From assembly GCA_019113345.1 (NCBI GenBank), contig DXHQ01000037.1, forward strand, positions 1 to 64,000: a stretch of DNA of 64,000 nucleotides, in the 5' to 3' direction. Made by a program: the position numbers and the translations under genes. Below, in pieces: positions 46,723 to 55,867 of this stretch (within the stretch, counting starts at the first letter, position 1; each line of letters begins with the position of its first letter). The stretch comes from Candidatus Faecalibacterium intestinigallinarum. Its GTDB lineage: Bacteria; Bacillota; Clostridia; Oscillospirales; Ruminococcaceae. Under the pieces are notes generated by a model that saw only the letters and a program-made list of their open reading frames with translations, made no database searches and was not told where the DNA came from.

Positions 46723-47484
46723 TTAGAACGGCATGGGTTCATCGTCGGGCACATCCACAAAGCCGTCGTTTGCATCCGGCTCTGCGCTCTGGTCCACCAC
46801 CGGTACATGGCTGGCGACGCCCTTGATCCAGGCGCAGGTGGGCTGGATGGCCTCGATCTGGCCGGGGGTCAGGTCGGCCGCCTTGCTGAACACGCAGGCC
46901 GAATAGGCGATGCCGTCGGCGTTCTTTTCTTTTTTCAGCTTGATGCAGGTGATGACGTCGGCGCTGCGCTTGCCCTTCATAATGAGCCGCTTGGCCAGAT
47001 AATCCTTGAAGGCCCGCAGGCTGGTGGGCGGCAGGGTCAGCAGGATGGGCAGAGCCTCGTTCTCCCGCAGCAGGTAGACCCGATGGGTGTTTTTGCAGGC
47101 TTTGGCGCTGCCCTTGCCGCCGCTGCCGAACTGGTTGAAGGGGCAGGTGGCGCAGTCCCGGACTTCGCCGGTCCTGGTGTCCAGGCCGTGCTTGCCGTCG
47201 GGGCTGCTGCAGTCGGGCAGGCCGCCCGAGCCGTCGAAGTCGTGCTCCCAGTAGACATTGACCGGGTGGTGATGGACGATCACGCCGGTGAGGGACTGGG
47301 CCGTCTCGGGGTTGTCGGGGTCGTCGCCCGGCACCTCAAAGGCCAGCCCGCCGCCGCTGGGGATCTTGACCGTGTCGAAGGGCACTTGCCCCAGGCCGTC
47401 CAGCTCCTCGGTGAGCATCTTGGCGATCTCGCCCGACATGGGAACGATGGAAAAGTTTTCCGCTTTCATCAAATTGGCTGCCAT
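46723..47484 (-). CDS. phage replication-associated protein, Cys-containing, hypothetical
   Basis: 253 aa; CATCPFNQFGSGGKGSAKACKNTHRVYLL. Confidence 0.65.
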   Translation of the reverse strand: MAANLMKAENFSIVPMSGEIAKMLTEELDGLGQVPFDTVKIPSGGGLAFEVPGDDPDNPETAQSLTGVIVHHHPVNVYWEHDFDGSGGLPDCSSPDGKHGLDTRTGEVRDCATCPFNQFGSGGKGSAKACKNTHRVYLLRENEALPILLTLPPTSLRAFKDYLAKRLIMKGKRSADVITCIKLKKEKNADGIAYSACVFSKAADLTPGQIEAIQPTCAWIKGVASHVPVVDQSAEPDANDGFVDVPDDEPMPF

Positions 47485-47497
47485 AGGTAAATCCTCC

Positions 47498-47917
47498 TTA
47501 CTGTTTATGGAACGCCCGGGCTTTGCGCCGGGTGACGTCGTTGAATGTGTACACATTGACAAGGCCCTCGAACTCTTCGGGCAGCTCGTCGTCGTTCTCT
47601 TCGGCCAGGGCGCTCATGGCCCCCTGGAGGCTCTGGGCGTTGACCGTCTCCCGGATCAGGCTGCCCAGGCCATAGTTGCGCAGCGCGTCCATCAGGGCCT
47701 CATCCTGGCCGGCCGCCTTGCTGTACTTGGTCTTGGGAGTCAGGGTGTAGCTGTACCCGTCCCGGACGATCTGCACCGTTTCCTCGCTGACCATGCTGTC
47801 CGCCAGGGCGTCCCGGGCGGCCTCGATGGCGCGGTTGTTTTCCTTGACGGCTTCCGCCAACTGCTCTTTTTTATCCAGCAGCGCGCGGTAGGCGTCCAGC
47901 TGTTCCATAATGCTCAT
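47498..47917 (-). CDS. hypothetical phage protein
   Basis: MSIMEQLDAYRALLDKKEQLAEAVKENNRAIEAARDALADSMV... Confidence 0.65.
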   Translation of the reverse strand: MSIMEQLDAYRALLDKKEQLAEAVKENNRAIEAARDALADSMVSEETVQIVRDGYSYTLTPKTKYSKAAGQDEALMDALRNYGLGSLIRETVNAQSLQGAMSALAEENDDELPEEFEGLVNVYTFNDVTRRKARAFHKQ

Positions 47918-49614
47918 GGTGTATCCCCTCGAAAATAGTTCTTCCAGCCGTCCACGATGGTACGGGCCAGGTCCTCTTTCCGCTCCAAAGCGTCCAGCAC
48001 CTGGTCGTCCACCGTGTGCTCGGCCAGCAGATGGATGTAGGTGACCGGCTGTGCCTGCCCGATGCGGTGGATGCGGGCCAAGGCCTGGGCATAGTTGGCG
48101 TAGTTGAAGTCCAGGCTGTAAAACACCGCCGCGCTGGCCGCGTGCAGGGTGATGCCGAGGCCTGCCGTCTGGATCTGGGCTACAAAGACCTTGACGCCGG
48201 GGTCCTGCTGGAACGTCTCGACGATGGCGCCCCGCTGGTCCATGGGGACCTCGCCGTCGATGCGGCCATAGCGGATGCCGCGCTGCTCCAGCAGCTGGCA
48301 GATGGCGGCGATCTCGGGGCGGAAGCGGGCAAAGACCACCAGCTTCTGCCCGGCCTCCTGGACGTAGTCCTCCAGGATGTCGGCCAAAGCGTCCAGCTTG
48401 GCGCTGCCGGCGGGCCGGGGGCGGTCGCCGCCGTCGGCCTGCACAAAGCCGCCGGTCAGCTGCATCAGCCGCAGCAGCTTGGTCAGGACGATGGAGGCGG
48501 TGACGTGTTCGCCGTTTTCCAGCTCGGCGCAGCTGGCCCGGGCGATCTGGGCGTACAGCCGCCGCACCGCGGGCTCCAGCTGCACATACCGGCGGACAAA
48601 GGTCTGCCCGGGCAGGTCCAGGCACTCGGCCTTGGTCACCCGCAGGGCGATGGAGTGCTCTTTGCGTGTCAGCTCGTCCATGTGCTGGTAGCCCACCACC
48701 TCGTGGCCGCCGTAGCCGCCCATCTGGCAGTAGCGATTGCGGAAAGCGTAGAAATTGGCGCCGAACACGCCGGGGTCGAGGAAGCGGTACTGGCTGTACA
48801 GGTCGATGACGCTGTTCTGGACCGGCGTCCCGCTGAGGATCAGCCGGCAGGCGGCGTTGTCGCCCAGCATCTGGACCGCCCTGGACTGGGCCGCCCGGGG
48901 GTTTTTGATCCGCTGGCTTTCGTCGCAGACGATCAGGTCGGCGGCGTACCCTTCCAGCGCCTCAAAGATGCCCTCCCGGTGGGTGGCCTCGTAGTTGATG
49001 ACAGCGACCAGCAGCCGGTTGGCTGTGTTGGGGTAGTCCGTCAGGCTGTGCAGCGCTTCCAGCCGCTGCTTTTTCTCGCCCAGCAGCACCCGTACCTCAT
49101 AGGGGAAGGCCGCAAAGGCTGCCAGGTCATGGGGCCAGACGCTGCACACACTGCTGGGGGCCACCACCAGCACCCGGGTGATCTTGTGCTGGCAGTAGAG
49201 CGCCCCCATGATGGCAATGGCGGTCAGGGTCTTGCCGCAGCCCATCTCGAACAGCAGTCCGAAACCGGCCGACGGCTTGCTGGAAAGCTGGATCAGCGCC
49301 ATGTTGGCGGCTCGTACCTGGTGGCGGAACATCTTGGCCCGCACCGGGTAGGACGTCAGGGGGACCGGCTCGGAGGCGGCGCGCTGGGCGTCCAGCTGGC
49401 GGGCGATGCCGGCCAGCCGCCGCCGTTCGGCCTCGACGGTGTCCGGCAGCGGGAAAATCTGTGCCAGTACATCCAGCAGGTCGAGCGTGACGGGGGCGGA
49501 GTAGGTACGCGCGGTCTTGTTCCACCGCAGCATCCCGGTCTTTTTGAGCTTGTCCATCCGGGCCTGCTCGATCTGTGCCAGGACGATCCGCCCATTCTTC
49601 ATGGCGACCTTCAC
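47914..49614 (-). CDS. SNF2/DEAD-like helicase
   Basis: LLFEMGCGKTLTAIAIMGALY (Walker A), ESQRIKN, LSGTPVQNSVIDLYSQYRF, ARIHRIGQ; GTG start. Confidence 0.93.
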   Translation of the reverse strand: MKVAMKNGRIVLAQIEQARMDKLKKTGMLRWNKTARTYSAPVTLDLLDVLAQIFPLPDTVEAERRRLAGIARQLDAQRAASEPVPLTSYPVRAKMFRHQVRAANMALIQLSSKPSAGFGLLFEMGCGKTLTAIAIMGALYCQHKITRVLVVAPSSVCSVWPHDLAAFAAFPYEVRVLLGEKKQRLEALHSLTDYPNTANRLLVAVINYEATHREGIFEALEGYAADLIVCDESQRIKNPRAAQSRAVQMLGDNAACRLILSGTPVQNSVIDLYSQYRFLDPGVFGANFYAFRNRYCQMGGYGGHEVVGYQHMDELTRKEHSIALRVTKAECLDLPGQTFVRRYVQLEPAVRRLYAQIARASCAELENGEHVTASIVLTKLLRLMQLTGGFVQADGGDRPRPAGSAKLDALADILEDYVQEAGQKLVVFARFRPEIAAICQLLEQRGIRYGRIDGEVPMDQRGAIVETFQQDPGVKVFVAQIQTAGLGITLHAASAAVFYSLDFNYANYAQALARIHRIGQAQPVTYIHLLAEHTVDDQVLDALERKEDLARTIVDGWKNYFRGDTP

Positions 49615-49754
49615 GGTTCTTCCTCCTCCGGCCGGTCCTGGTCCTCATCGTCGGGCCAGTCCGAATAGTAGTAGTCGCCCGGTTCCAGGCTGGCCATGTA
49701 TGCCCGCTCCAGCGCGGCGTCCTGGGCGGCGCAGAGGCGTTCGGAATAGGTCAT
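49611..49754 (-). CDS. small acidic phage protein
   Basis: 47-aa ORF MTYSERLCAAQDAALERAYMASLEPGDYYYSDWPDDEDQDRPEEEEP, overlaps helicase start by 4 nt. Confidence 0.5.
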   Translation of the reverse strand: MTYSERLCAAQDAALERAYMASLEPGDYYYSDWPDDEDQDRPEEEEP

Positions 49755-49765
49755 GGTGCACCCCC

Positions 49766-50479
49766 TCACTGCATCACCACGACCTGGCCCGCGTCGATCA
49801 GGTCGGCCAGATGGCTGGCGAAATAGTCGGCGATGTTGCGCTTGGCCTCCAGCTTCCAGACGCCGCCGTCTGCCTCAAAAAGGCCAATGCCCTTGTCGGC
49901 GTCTACCCGCAGCAGGAACTCGCTTTCGGGCTGTTCCACCTCCAGAAAGGTGCGGAAGGGCCGCAGCTGCACACGGGGCCTGACCTCCACCATTGCATTG
50001 AGGGCCACGCCCTGGCGGGCCTCCACTGTCTGGGTGACGCCGTTATCCTTGCTGCTGACGCTCTTTTCGTCGGTGATCCGGCTCAGCAGGTCCAGCAGGT
50101 ACTTAGTGCCGTCGTTGGGGATAAACAGGCTGCGCAGCTCGATCAGGGCTTCTTCCCGGGCACGGAATCCGGTACGCAGGCCGGGCACATCGGCTTCGGC
50201 GCGGTACAGGACATTGCGGGAAAAGTCCGGCAGGTAGGTGGTCATGACCTCCACTGTCTTGTGGCTTTTGGCCTGCACCAGGATGGTGGCGTCCATTTTG
50301 GCCAGCTCGGTGCGGATCAGTTTGCAGATGCCGTCCAGCCCGCTGACCGTGATGCACTCGGGACGGTCCACATGGGGCGGGATGCGGGTGAGGTGGCCGT
50401 CGGTGTAGGTCTGGCCGCCGATCTCAAAAGTCTGGGTCTGTTTCAGGGAGACGATTTTGTCGATCATTTTTGCGAGCAT
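49766..50479 (-). CDS. hypothetical phage protein (DUF2303-like)
   Basis: 237 aa; ECITVSGLDGICKLI...RPFRTFLEVEQPESEFLLRV. Confidence 0.55.
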   Translation of the reverse strand: MLAKMIDKIVSLKQTQTFEIGGQTYTDGHLTRIPPHVDRPECITVSGLDGICKLIRTELAKMDATILVQAKSHKTVEVMTTYLPDFSRNVLYRAEADVPGLRTGFRAREEALIELRSLFIPNDGTKYLLDLLSRITDEKSVSSKDNGVTQTVEARQGVALNAMVEVRPRVQLRPFRTFLEVEQPESEFLLRVDADKGIGLFEADGGVWKLEAKRNIADYFASHLADLIDAGQVVVMQ

Positions 50480-50500
50480 GGTATGTTCCTCCTGTATCGT

Positions 50501-50863
50501 TTATCGGGCTGCCAGCTTGAGCAGCTTGGGGGCTTCCTGTTCGGTGCCGTCCATGGATGTCTGGCCGGGCACCTGCGGCACCATCTCGGCCACGACCAGC
50601 TCGCCATTGTTGTCGTTGGTGACATAGAGCGAGGTGGCGACGGGGTTGGTGGGCGCGAGGGTGCTCTTGGCCGTCACCGAGACGCCGATGGTCTGGCGCT
50701 CATCGTCCGGCGCAAGCTCGATGGTCAGGGTGATCTTGCGCTTGGCGGTGGCCTTGGTGTTGGGGTCGAGGATGTTGTCGATGACCTTGTTCATCTCATA
50801 ATCGACGCGCTCGATGAACGCGCCGCGGGCCATCTGCAGGATGCTGTCACGGTTCTGTTTCAT
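50501..50863 (-). CDS. hypothetical phage protein (replication terminator-like)
   Basis: 120 aa; GAFIERVDYEMNKVIDNILDPNTKATAKRKITLTIELAPDDERQTI. Confidence 0.6.
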   Translation of the reverse strand: MKQNRDSILQMARGAFIERVDYEMNKVIDNILDPNTKATAKRKITLTIELAPDDERQTIGVSVTAKSTLAPTNPVATSLYVTNDNNGELVVAEMVPQVPGQTSMDGTEQEAPKLLKLAAR

Positions 50864-50876
50864 GTGCGGTCTCCTT

Positions 50877-52190
50877 TCATTGTTCCGGCCAGCGGCCGAG
50901 TTCCAAAGCGGTGGTCAGGTGGTCCCGCAGGGCCTCGAAGGGCGCGGCTGCCGCCTCGTAGGTGTCGTAGGGCAGGGCGTCCAGCAGGGCGAACTGCCCT
51001 TGCAGGATGGTCTCAACGCCGGCGGCAGCCTGCCGGGCCAGCGCCACAGCGTCGCCGCCGACCGGGCCGGCTTCCAGCTCTGCCAGGCGGTCCTGCAGGG
51101 CGGCGGCCTCGCGGCGGGCCTTGTCCAGTTCGGCGCGGGCCGCCTCGGTCCCCTCGGCCCGCCACTGGGCGATGTCGTCGGGATCGGCGCCCCGCACTTC
51201 GATGGGCCGGGCCTCCAGCTCTGCGATGCGGGCAGCCTTGTCGCGGGCGTCCTGCTGAGCATCGGCCAGCTCGTCCTCCCTGGCCTTGAGCTGGGCCAGC
51301 AGCTCCTGGTACTGCTTGTGGGTGGTGATGTCCCCCTCCTTGACGGCCTGCACCAGCTCGGCCGGCGCCGAGGGCTTGGCCGCCGCATACAGCAGAGACG
51401 GGCTGGCGGCCTCCAAAACGGCCTGTTCTTCTGGCGTCGAGCCTTTCAGCAGGGCGGCGACCTGCAAAAGACGATAGGCAGTGTCTTTGCCCAGCCCCAC
51501 GCTGCCGCACCACTGAACGAATGTTTTTTCGGAATACTGGTTGTGGTTCATCTTGTGCCCGTCGCAAATTGCGACAGGCAAAAGCGCCCCGTGGGCAATG
51601 CTCACCGCCTGGGCCAGCTGGACGACATAGTCCCGCCGGGCCTCGGCGATCAGCCGTTCGGCCGCGTGCAGGGTGTCTGCCGTGCGCGGGTCAAGGCCGC
51701 TGTAATCAAACGCTGCCATGGCTGCGGGCGCAGCCTGCGCAGGCGCCAAAGGCGCGGCAGTGCCGCAGGCCGCAGGGCAGCCGGGGGCCGATCCAGAGGG
51801 TCGGGTAAGTACGGTCGAGGAGCCGGACGTCGAGGGCGCGGCATCCGTCGAGCAGCTGCTCGGCGCAGCAGATACGCCCGGATTCGCAGCAGCGGCCCCG
51901 CTCGGGGCAGTCTTGGGTTCGCATGGGGTTTCCTCCTCTTGGCAGGCGGCCTCCGCGGCCTTGCGCAGCCGCACAAAGTCAGCGTCCGGCACGCTCTGCC
52001 ATCCTTCGTCCTCAGCGTAGCGCTCCAGCCAGTCCTCCGGCGCGGGGCTGCCCGCCTCCTTCCGAAACAGGCCCGTGAGCAGGTCGCTCTTGACCCAGCG
52101 CCCGGCGCCGCCGAAAAAGAAGAACTCAAACTGATGCGTCCGGTCGTCCCAGCGGTAAGCCGCGCTGCGGTTGGCGTTTAAGTAGATCAC
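50877..52190 (-). CDS. DUF3102-like phage protein with Ala/Ser/Pro linker
   Basis: 437-aa ORF; LVQAVKEGDITTHKQYQELLAQLKAREDELADAQQDA coiled coil. Confidence 0.65.
   Translation of the reverse strand: MIYLNANRSAAYRWDDRTHQFEFFFFGGAGRWVKSDLLTGLFRKEAGSPAPEDWLERYAEDEGWQSVPDADFVRLRKAAEAACQEEETPCEPKTAPSGAAAANPGVSAAPSSCSTDAAPSTSGSSTVLTRPSGSAPGCPAACGTAAPLAPAQAAPAAMAAFDYSGLDPRTADTLHAAERLIAEARRDYVVQLAQAVSIAHGALLPVAICDGHKMNHNQYSEKTFVQWCGSVGLGKDTAYRLLQVAALLKGSTPEEQAVLEAASPSLLYAAAKPSAPAELVQAVKEGDITTHKQYQELLAQLKAREDELADAQQDARDKAARIAELEARPIEVRGADPDDIAQWRAEGTEAARAELDKARREAAALQDRLAELEAGPVGGDAVALARQAAAGVETILQGQFALLDALPYDTYEAAAAPFEALRDHLTTALELGRWPEQ
51706..51924 (-). CDS. Cys-rich 72-aa ORF overlapping the DUF3102-like gene out of frame
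   Basis: AGGAGG 7 nt before ATG; MRTQDCPERGRCCESGRICCAEQLLDGC... Confidence 0.4.
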   Translation of the reverse strand: MRTQDCPERGRCCESGRICCAEQLLDGCRALDVRLLDRTYPTLWIGPRLPCGLRHCRAFGACAGCARSHGSV

Positions 52191-52528
52191 AGCCTTCCCT
52201 CCATTCTGGCGGCCATCGTACCGTAGTCCACGCCCGCAGCACTTGCCGCCAAGACGACTTTGCGAATTGCCGCATCCGAAGCGGCGGCGCGGGCTTTGGC
52301 GCGTTCACGGATGATCTCAGGACTGGGTATAGTGTCGGGTCTGGGCTCGGGAATGCTCATATCCTCTTTGTGGGCGGCATTATAGGCGGCGCAGGCCATG
52401 AGCTTTGCTTTCCGGGCGCAGGCTGGACAGCGCTTGCGGCTGTAGCCCACGTTGTGCATCACCTTGCCGCAATCAATGCACACGCGGGTGAACTTCATGT
52501 TGTTGGCGGGGGCAGTAGTGTTGCGCAT
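52187..52528 (-). CDS. zinc-ribbon phage protein A
   Basis: VCIDCGKVMHNVGYSRKRCPACARKAK. Confidence 0.7.
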   Translation of the reverse strand: MRNTTAPANNMKFTRVCIDCGKVMHNVGYSRKRCPACARKAKLMACAAYNAAHKEDMSIPEPRPDTIPSPEIIRERAKARAAASDAAIRKVVLAASAAGVDYGTMAARMEGRL

Positions 52529-52530
52529 GG

Positions 52531-52902
52531 TCAGCCCTCCTTTGTTTTGGGCTTGTGTGACGCTGTCAGCCCGCTGTCCACCCCGTACAGCCGCGCGGTG
52601 GATATGACATTGCGGGCCAGGTCGGTGAGGATGTCCCGGTCGCCGGCCCGGTCCGGCGCGTCCAGCGCATCGACGGCCGCGTGGGCCTTGACGGCCAGAC
52701 AGTAGACCGCGCCTCGCAGGGAGATCAGCTCGCTGTGGTCATCGGCCGCATTGGCGGCGACCCGCAGCGCGTCGGCCAGGTCCTGGGCCTGCTCCCGTTC
52801 GCGGTTATGGCGGGCCAGGCCGTCCTCCTGGTAGCGCTCCATAGCCCGGTCGGCCTTGGTCTGCCAGCGTTCGGCCAGGGCGATGATTTCAACCTTGGTC
52901 AT
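52531..52902 (-). CDS. hypothetical phage protein
   Basis: 123 aa in tight operon. Confidence 0.6.
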   Translation of the reverse strand: MTKVEIIALAERWQTKADRAMERYQEDGLARHNREREQAQDLADALRVAANAADDHSELISLRGAVYCLAVKAHAAVDALDAPDRAGDRDILTDLARNVISTARLYGVDSGLTASHKPKTKEG

Positions 52903-53086
52903 GGTTGCTCACCTCCTGTACCAGGGCTGCAGATGCAGCCAACAGTTGCTTGATCTCCCACGGCAGCAGGCCCGTGTCCTCGTACTCGGCCAGCCGCTGG
53001 ACAAGCTCTGCTTTAGTGGCGGCGCTCCAGTAACCGTCCTTGATGCCGTTTGCCCGCTGGTGGGTCATGCGATCGTTTTCAGTCAC
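52889..53086 (-). CDS. hypothetical phage protein
   Basis: NGIKDGYWSAATKAELVQRLAEYEDTGLLPWEIKQLL. Confidence 0.7.
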   Translation of the reverse strand: MTENDRMTHQRANGIKDGYWSAATKAELVQRLAEYEDTGLLPWEIKQLLAASAALVQEVSNHDQG

Positions 53087-53294
53087 GGCAGCTCACCTCC
53101 TTCGGCGGCTCGGGAAGCGGCATCCAGTGGGTGACGTGCTTGGTGCGGGCGCCGTACACCTTCCACCAATCCCCCAAATCCCGGCATCCCTGCTCCACCT
53201 TGAGCTGATCCTTGCTATAGGGGCGGCAGACGATGACAGGCTGGCCATACGGCGGCAACTTGTCCTTGACGCTGGTCCAGTTCATCTCTTGCAT
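53079..53294 (-). CDS. DUF551-like phage protein
   Basis: NWTSVKDKLPPYGQPVIVC...VTHWMPLPEPPKE. Confidence 0.85.
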   Translation of the reverse strand: MQEMNWTSVKDKLPPYGQPVIVCRPYSKDQLKVEQGCRDLGDWWKVYGARTKHVTHWMPLPEPPKEVSCRD

Positions 53295-53387
53295 TTTGCT
53301 TTACCTCCCTGTATAATGGGGGCGAGAAGCGCCCCCTGTTTCTCGCTTTTGGCCCTGCCCGATCTAGCTCATCGGGTGGGGTCGCTT

Positions 53388-53810
53388 TTATTTTGTGTGC
53401 CTGGCCACATACTGGCCGTAACTCAGCCCGGCGGCGTCGGCCTCGGCCGCTACCGCGCGGACGTCCCCGCTTGCGGGGTGTTTGGAACGATCCCGCTTGA
53501 TGCGTGCCAGTTCGCGGGCCCTTGCATTTTCGCGCTCGCGGCGGCACTCGGGGCAATACTTGGTTTTGTTGCCTACGCCCCGCATCACCTTGCCGCAGAC
53601 TACGCAGATGCGGATGTATCCGCGTTTGCCCGAGCGGCTGCCGAGGGGCTGCGGCTCTTTGGGATTGGGCTTGTCGCCGCGGTGCGCGGCCGCATAGGCG
53701 GCGCGGCGCTCTCTGTCCAGGGCGATGCGGCAGTCGGTGCAGTACCGCTGCGGCCCGCGCGGATGCTCGATCAGGCGTCCGCAGCGCTGGCAGGGGGCCG
53801 CGGGTCTCAT
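53388..53810 (-). CDS. double zinc-ribbon phage protein B
   Basis: CQRCGRLI...YCTDC; ICVVCGKVMRGVGNKTKYCPECRRERE. Confidence 0.7.
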   Translation of the reverse strand: MRPAAPCQRCGRLIEHPRGPQRYCTDCRIALDRERRAAYAAAHRGDKPNPKEPQPLGSRSGKRGYIRICVVCGKVMRGVGNKTKYCPECRRERENARARELARIKRDRSKHPASGDVRAVAAEADAAGLSYGQYVARHTK

Positions 53811-54085
53811 GCGCTGTGCCGCCAGTTGCTGCGGCGCTCGATCTTGCGGACAGGCACCCGCTTGTACTCGTCCATGGCGCGCTTGAGGTCGTCCTCGGAC
53901 AGCGAGACCAGCGCAGCCATCAGCGCGGCAAGCAGAAAGCACAGGGTTGCAGTCAGCGCGTACAGCCACCACAGGGCGGGGTACTCGGCAATGCCGCACA
54001 ACAGCCACATGCCAAAGCCGCCCAGGGACACGACGCAGAGCTTGCCGCCAAAGAGGGCTGTCTTGCGGATGTAAAATCGTTCCAT
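53807..54085 (-). CDS. small two-TM phage protein
   Basis: two hydrophobic segments; 4-bp overlap. Confidence 0.65.
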   Translation of the reverse strand: MERFYIRKTALFGGKLCVVSLGGFGMWLLCGIAEYPALWWLYALTATLCFLLAALMAALVSLSEDDLKRAMDEYKRVPVRKIERRSNWRHSA

Positions 54086-54097
54086 GATGACCTCCTG

Positions 54098-54358
54098 TCA
54101 TTTCAAACGTGCGTCCAGCCGGCGGATGCCGCCGGACATCTCGGGAGTGCTGTCATGCGGCGGAGTGCCGGCGCGCAGCAGGGCCAGCACGTCGTCCAGG
54201 TTGATGAGGGTCTTACTGCCGGCGTGTATAGCGGGCAGGCGTCCTTCTCGGGCAAGCTGGCGGATGTAGTATTCGGTAACGCCGCTGCCGGGGTCCAGGG
54301 CCTTGATTTCGGCCACGATGCCGGCGGCTGTGCGCATCCGGGGGATGGGTTCGGTCAT
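54098..54358 (-). CDS. MerR/excisionase-like HTH protein
   Basis: VTEYYIRQLAREGRLPAIHAGSKTLINLDDVLALL. Confidence 0.75.
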   Translation of the reverse strand: MTEPIPRMRTAAGIVAEIKALDPGSGVTEYYIRQLAREGRLPAIHAGSKTLINLDDVLALLRAGTPPHDSTPEMSGGIRRLDARLK

Positions 54359-54361
54359 GGG

Positions 54362-54574
54362 TCAGTCCTCCTTCCCGGTGGCGGCGAGGGCGGCGGCCCG
54401 GATGGCTTTGCCGCACTCGTCGCAGTAGGTGAGGGTGCCCAGCAGGTCGCAGTCGCCGTCGGCGATCTCAGCCTGCAGGTCCACCGCGTGCAGCACCCCG
54501 CACTGCGGGCAGAATGCGTAGACGCGGTCAGGATCGATGGGGATCAGCTTGCGCTTGTGCAGGATGTAAAACAT
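54362..54574 (-). CDS. small zinc-ribbon phage protein
   Basis: AFCPQCGVLHAVDLQ...LTYCDECGKA. Confidence 0.65.
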   Translation of the reverse strand: MFYILHKRKLIPIDPDRVYAFCPQCGVLHAVDLQAEIADGDCDLLGTLTYCDECGKAIRAAALAATGKED

Positions 54575-54664
54575 TGATGCTCCTTGTCTTTTTGTTCACT
54601 TCCTCCTATACTTGATTTACCGGCTGTTGCCGCAGCCGAGATTCAAGGAAAGGAGGGAATTGCG

Positions 54665-54880
54665 TTGTGGATTTATCGTTCTCCCATTGGGCCATTTGTA
54701 ATTCGGCGCGCCCGCGATGGATATTATGAGCTTTGGCACGGCAGTGAGTGTTATGGCCGCTACATCAACCCTGTTGCCGCAGCGGATGATGTCTACTTGC
54801 AGCACACCGGCTGCGACCAATGGGATGATTTGAACATTTCCAACGCGCCCACCGATTTGGGCGAATGGGAGAGAACTTAA
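54665..54880 (+). CDS. small phage protein, divergently oriented
   Basis: AGGAGG before TTG 54665; LWIYRSPIGPFVIRRARDGYYELWHGSECYGRY. Confidence 0.45.
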   Translation: MWIYRSPIGPFVIRRARDGYYELWHGSECYGRYINPVAAADDVYLQHTGCDQWDDLNISNAPTDLGEWERT

Positions 54881-54884
54881 CCTC

Positions 54885-55121
54885 TCACGGGAGCGGACGC
54901 TGGTCATCGGCGTCTGCTCTTTCGCTTTTATCCGCCATTTTACACAGCACCGCCAAAATCTTGCTTATGGCGCTGATCGTATTGGACATCTCAAAGGACA
55001 TCTCGCTGCTCAAGATGTTGCCACCGATAATGCGGGCAGTCATGAATTCGCAGTAGTAGACCACCAGTCGTGTGACACTGCACATTGCCCTATCGACCAA
55101 AGTCCTGCTTTCTTTCGTCAT
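54885..55121 (-). CDS. small hypothetical phage protein
   Basis: 78-aa ORF with RBS. Confidence 0.55.
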   Translation of the reverse strand: MTKESRTLVDRAMCSVTRLVVYYCEFMTARIIGGNILSSEMSFEMSNTISAISKILAVLCKMADKSERADADDQRPLP

Positions 55122-55169
55122 AATTTTGCTCCTTTCTTAAACTCTTTTATCCGTCCCAGGACGGATAGT

Positions 55170-55406
55170 TCACAACTTTAAGGTTGCCTCTGTGATGAGC
55201 AGGGCCGTCGGGTAGTCCGGGTCATATTCAAATGTGATCCGGACTTTCTGTTTGTCATCCACGAACTTCATAAAGTCCGCGATGGCTGCGAGCCTCTTGA
55301 AGGCGTCGGCCTTGTCCCAGACACCGACTCCGGTATTGGGCGCCGCCGATGTGCCCATTAAGATGCTGTACCCGTAGTGCAGCAGCGTTTCTGTTTTACG
55401 ATTCAT
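55170..55406 (-). CDS. small hypothetical phage protein
   Basis: MNRKTETLLHYGYSILMGTSAAPNTG... Confidence 0.6.
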   Translation of the reverse strand: MNRKTETLLHYGYSILMGTSAAPNTGVGVWDKADAFKRLAAIADFMKFVDDKQKVRITFEYDPDYPTALLITEATLKL

Positions 55407-55654
55407 TTGTCCTCCCTTCTTTCGATCAGCCGGTCGAGCGCAGCGTTCAACTTGGACTCTGCGCCTTTGGGAGTACGGTGACCATTGATAACGGCGCTCA
55501 GGTAGCGGTAGTCCCAGCCGGCTTCGGTGGCGAGCTGTCGTGCGGTTACGCCGGAAAGGTGCATCCGCCCCAGTAAATCTGCCGTCCATTGCGCAGGCAT
55601 CGCGGCCTTTGCCTCCGAGCTAACGTTGATTTGACTAATTTTAATCACCTCCAA
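55403..55654 (-). CDS. Cro-like HTH protein
   Basis: SGVTARQLATEAGWDYRYLSAVINGHRTPKGAESKLNAAL. Confidence 0.8.
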   Translation of the reverse strand: MEVIKISQINVSSEAKAAMPAQWTADLLGRMHLSGVTARQLATEAGWDYRYLSAVINGHRTPKGAESKLNAALDRLIERREDK

Positions 55655-55694
55655 TTGTGCAAAAGAGCAAAGTTTAATTTGTTCTTCTATAATA

Positions 55695-55832
55695 GTTGAA
55701 CTTGTTCGTCATTTGTGATATGATTTGATTGTCGAACAAAATAATCTCAAACGTTGAACAAGTTCAACCTTGCAAGCACAGTATAGCTGATTTTATCCAA
55801 CTTTACAAGAGTTTTCGTTGAACTTTTTCAAC
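55695..55832. promoter_or_regulatory. lysogeny switch operators, three 16-bp palindromic sites
   Basis: GTTGAACTTGTTCGTC (55695-55710), GTTGAACAAGTTCAAC (55753-55768), GTTGAACTTTTTCAAC (55817-55832). Confidence 0.8.
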
Positions 55833-55867
55833 TTTTACAAGTTGCATAAAATTCAGGAGTGAATATT

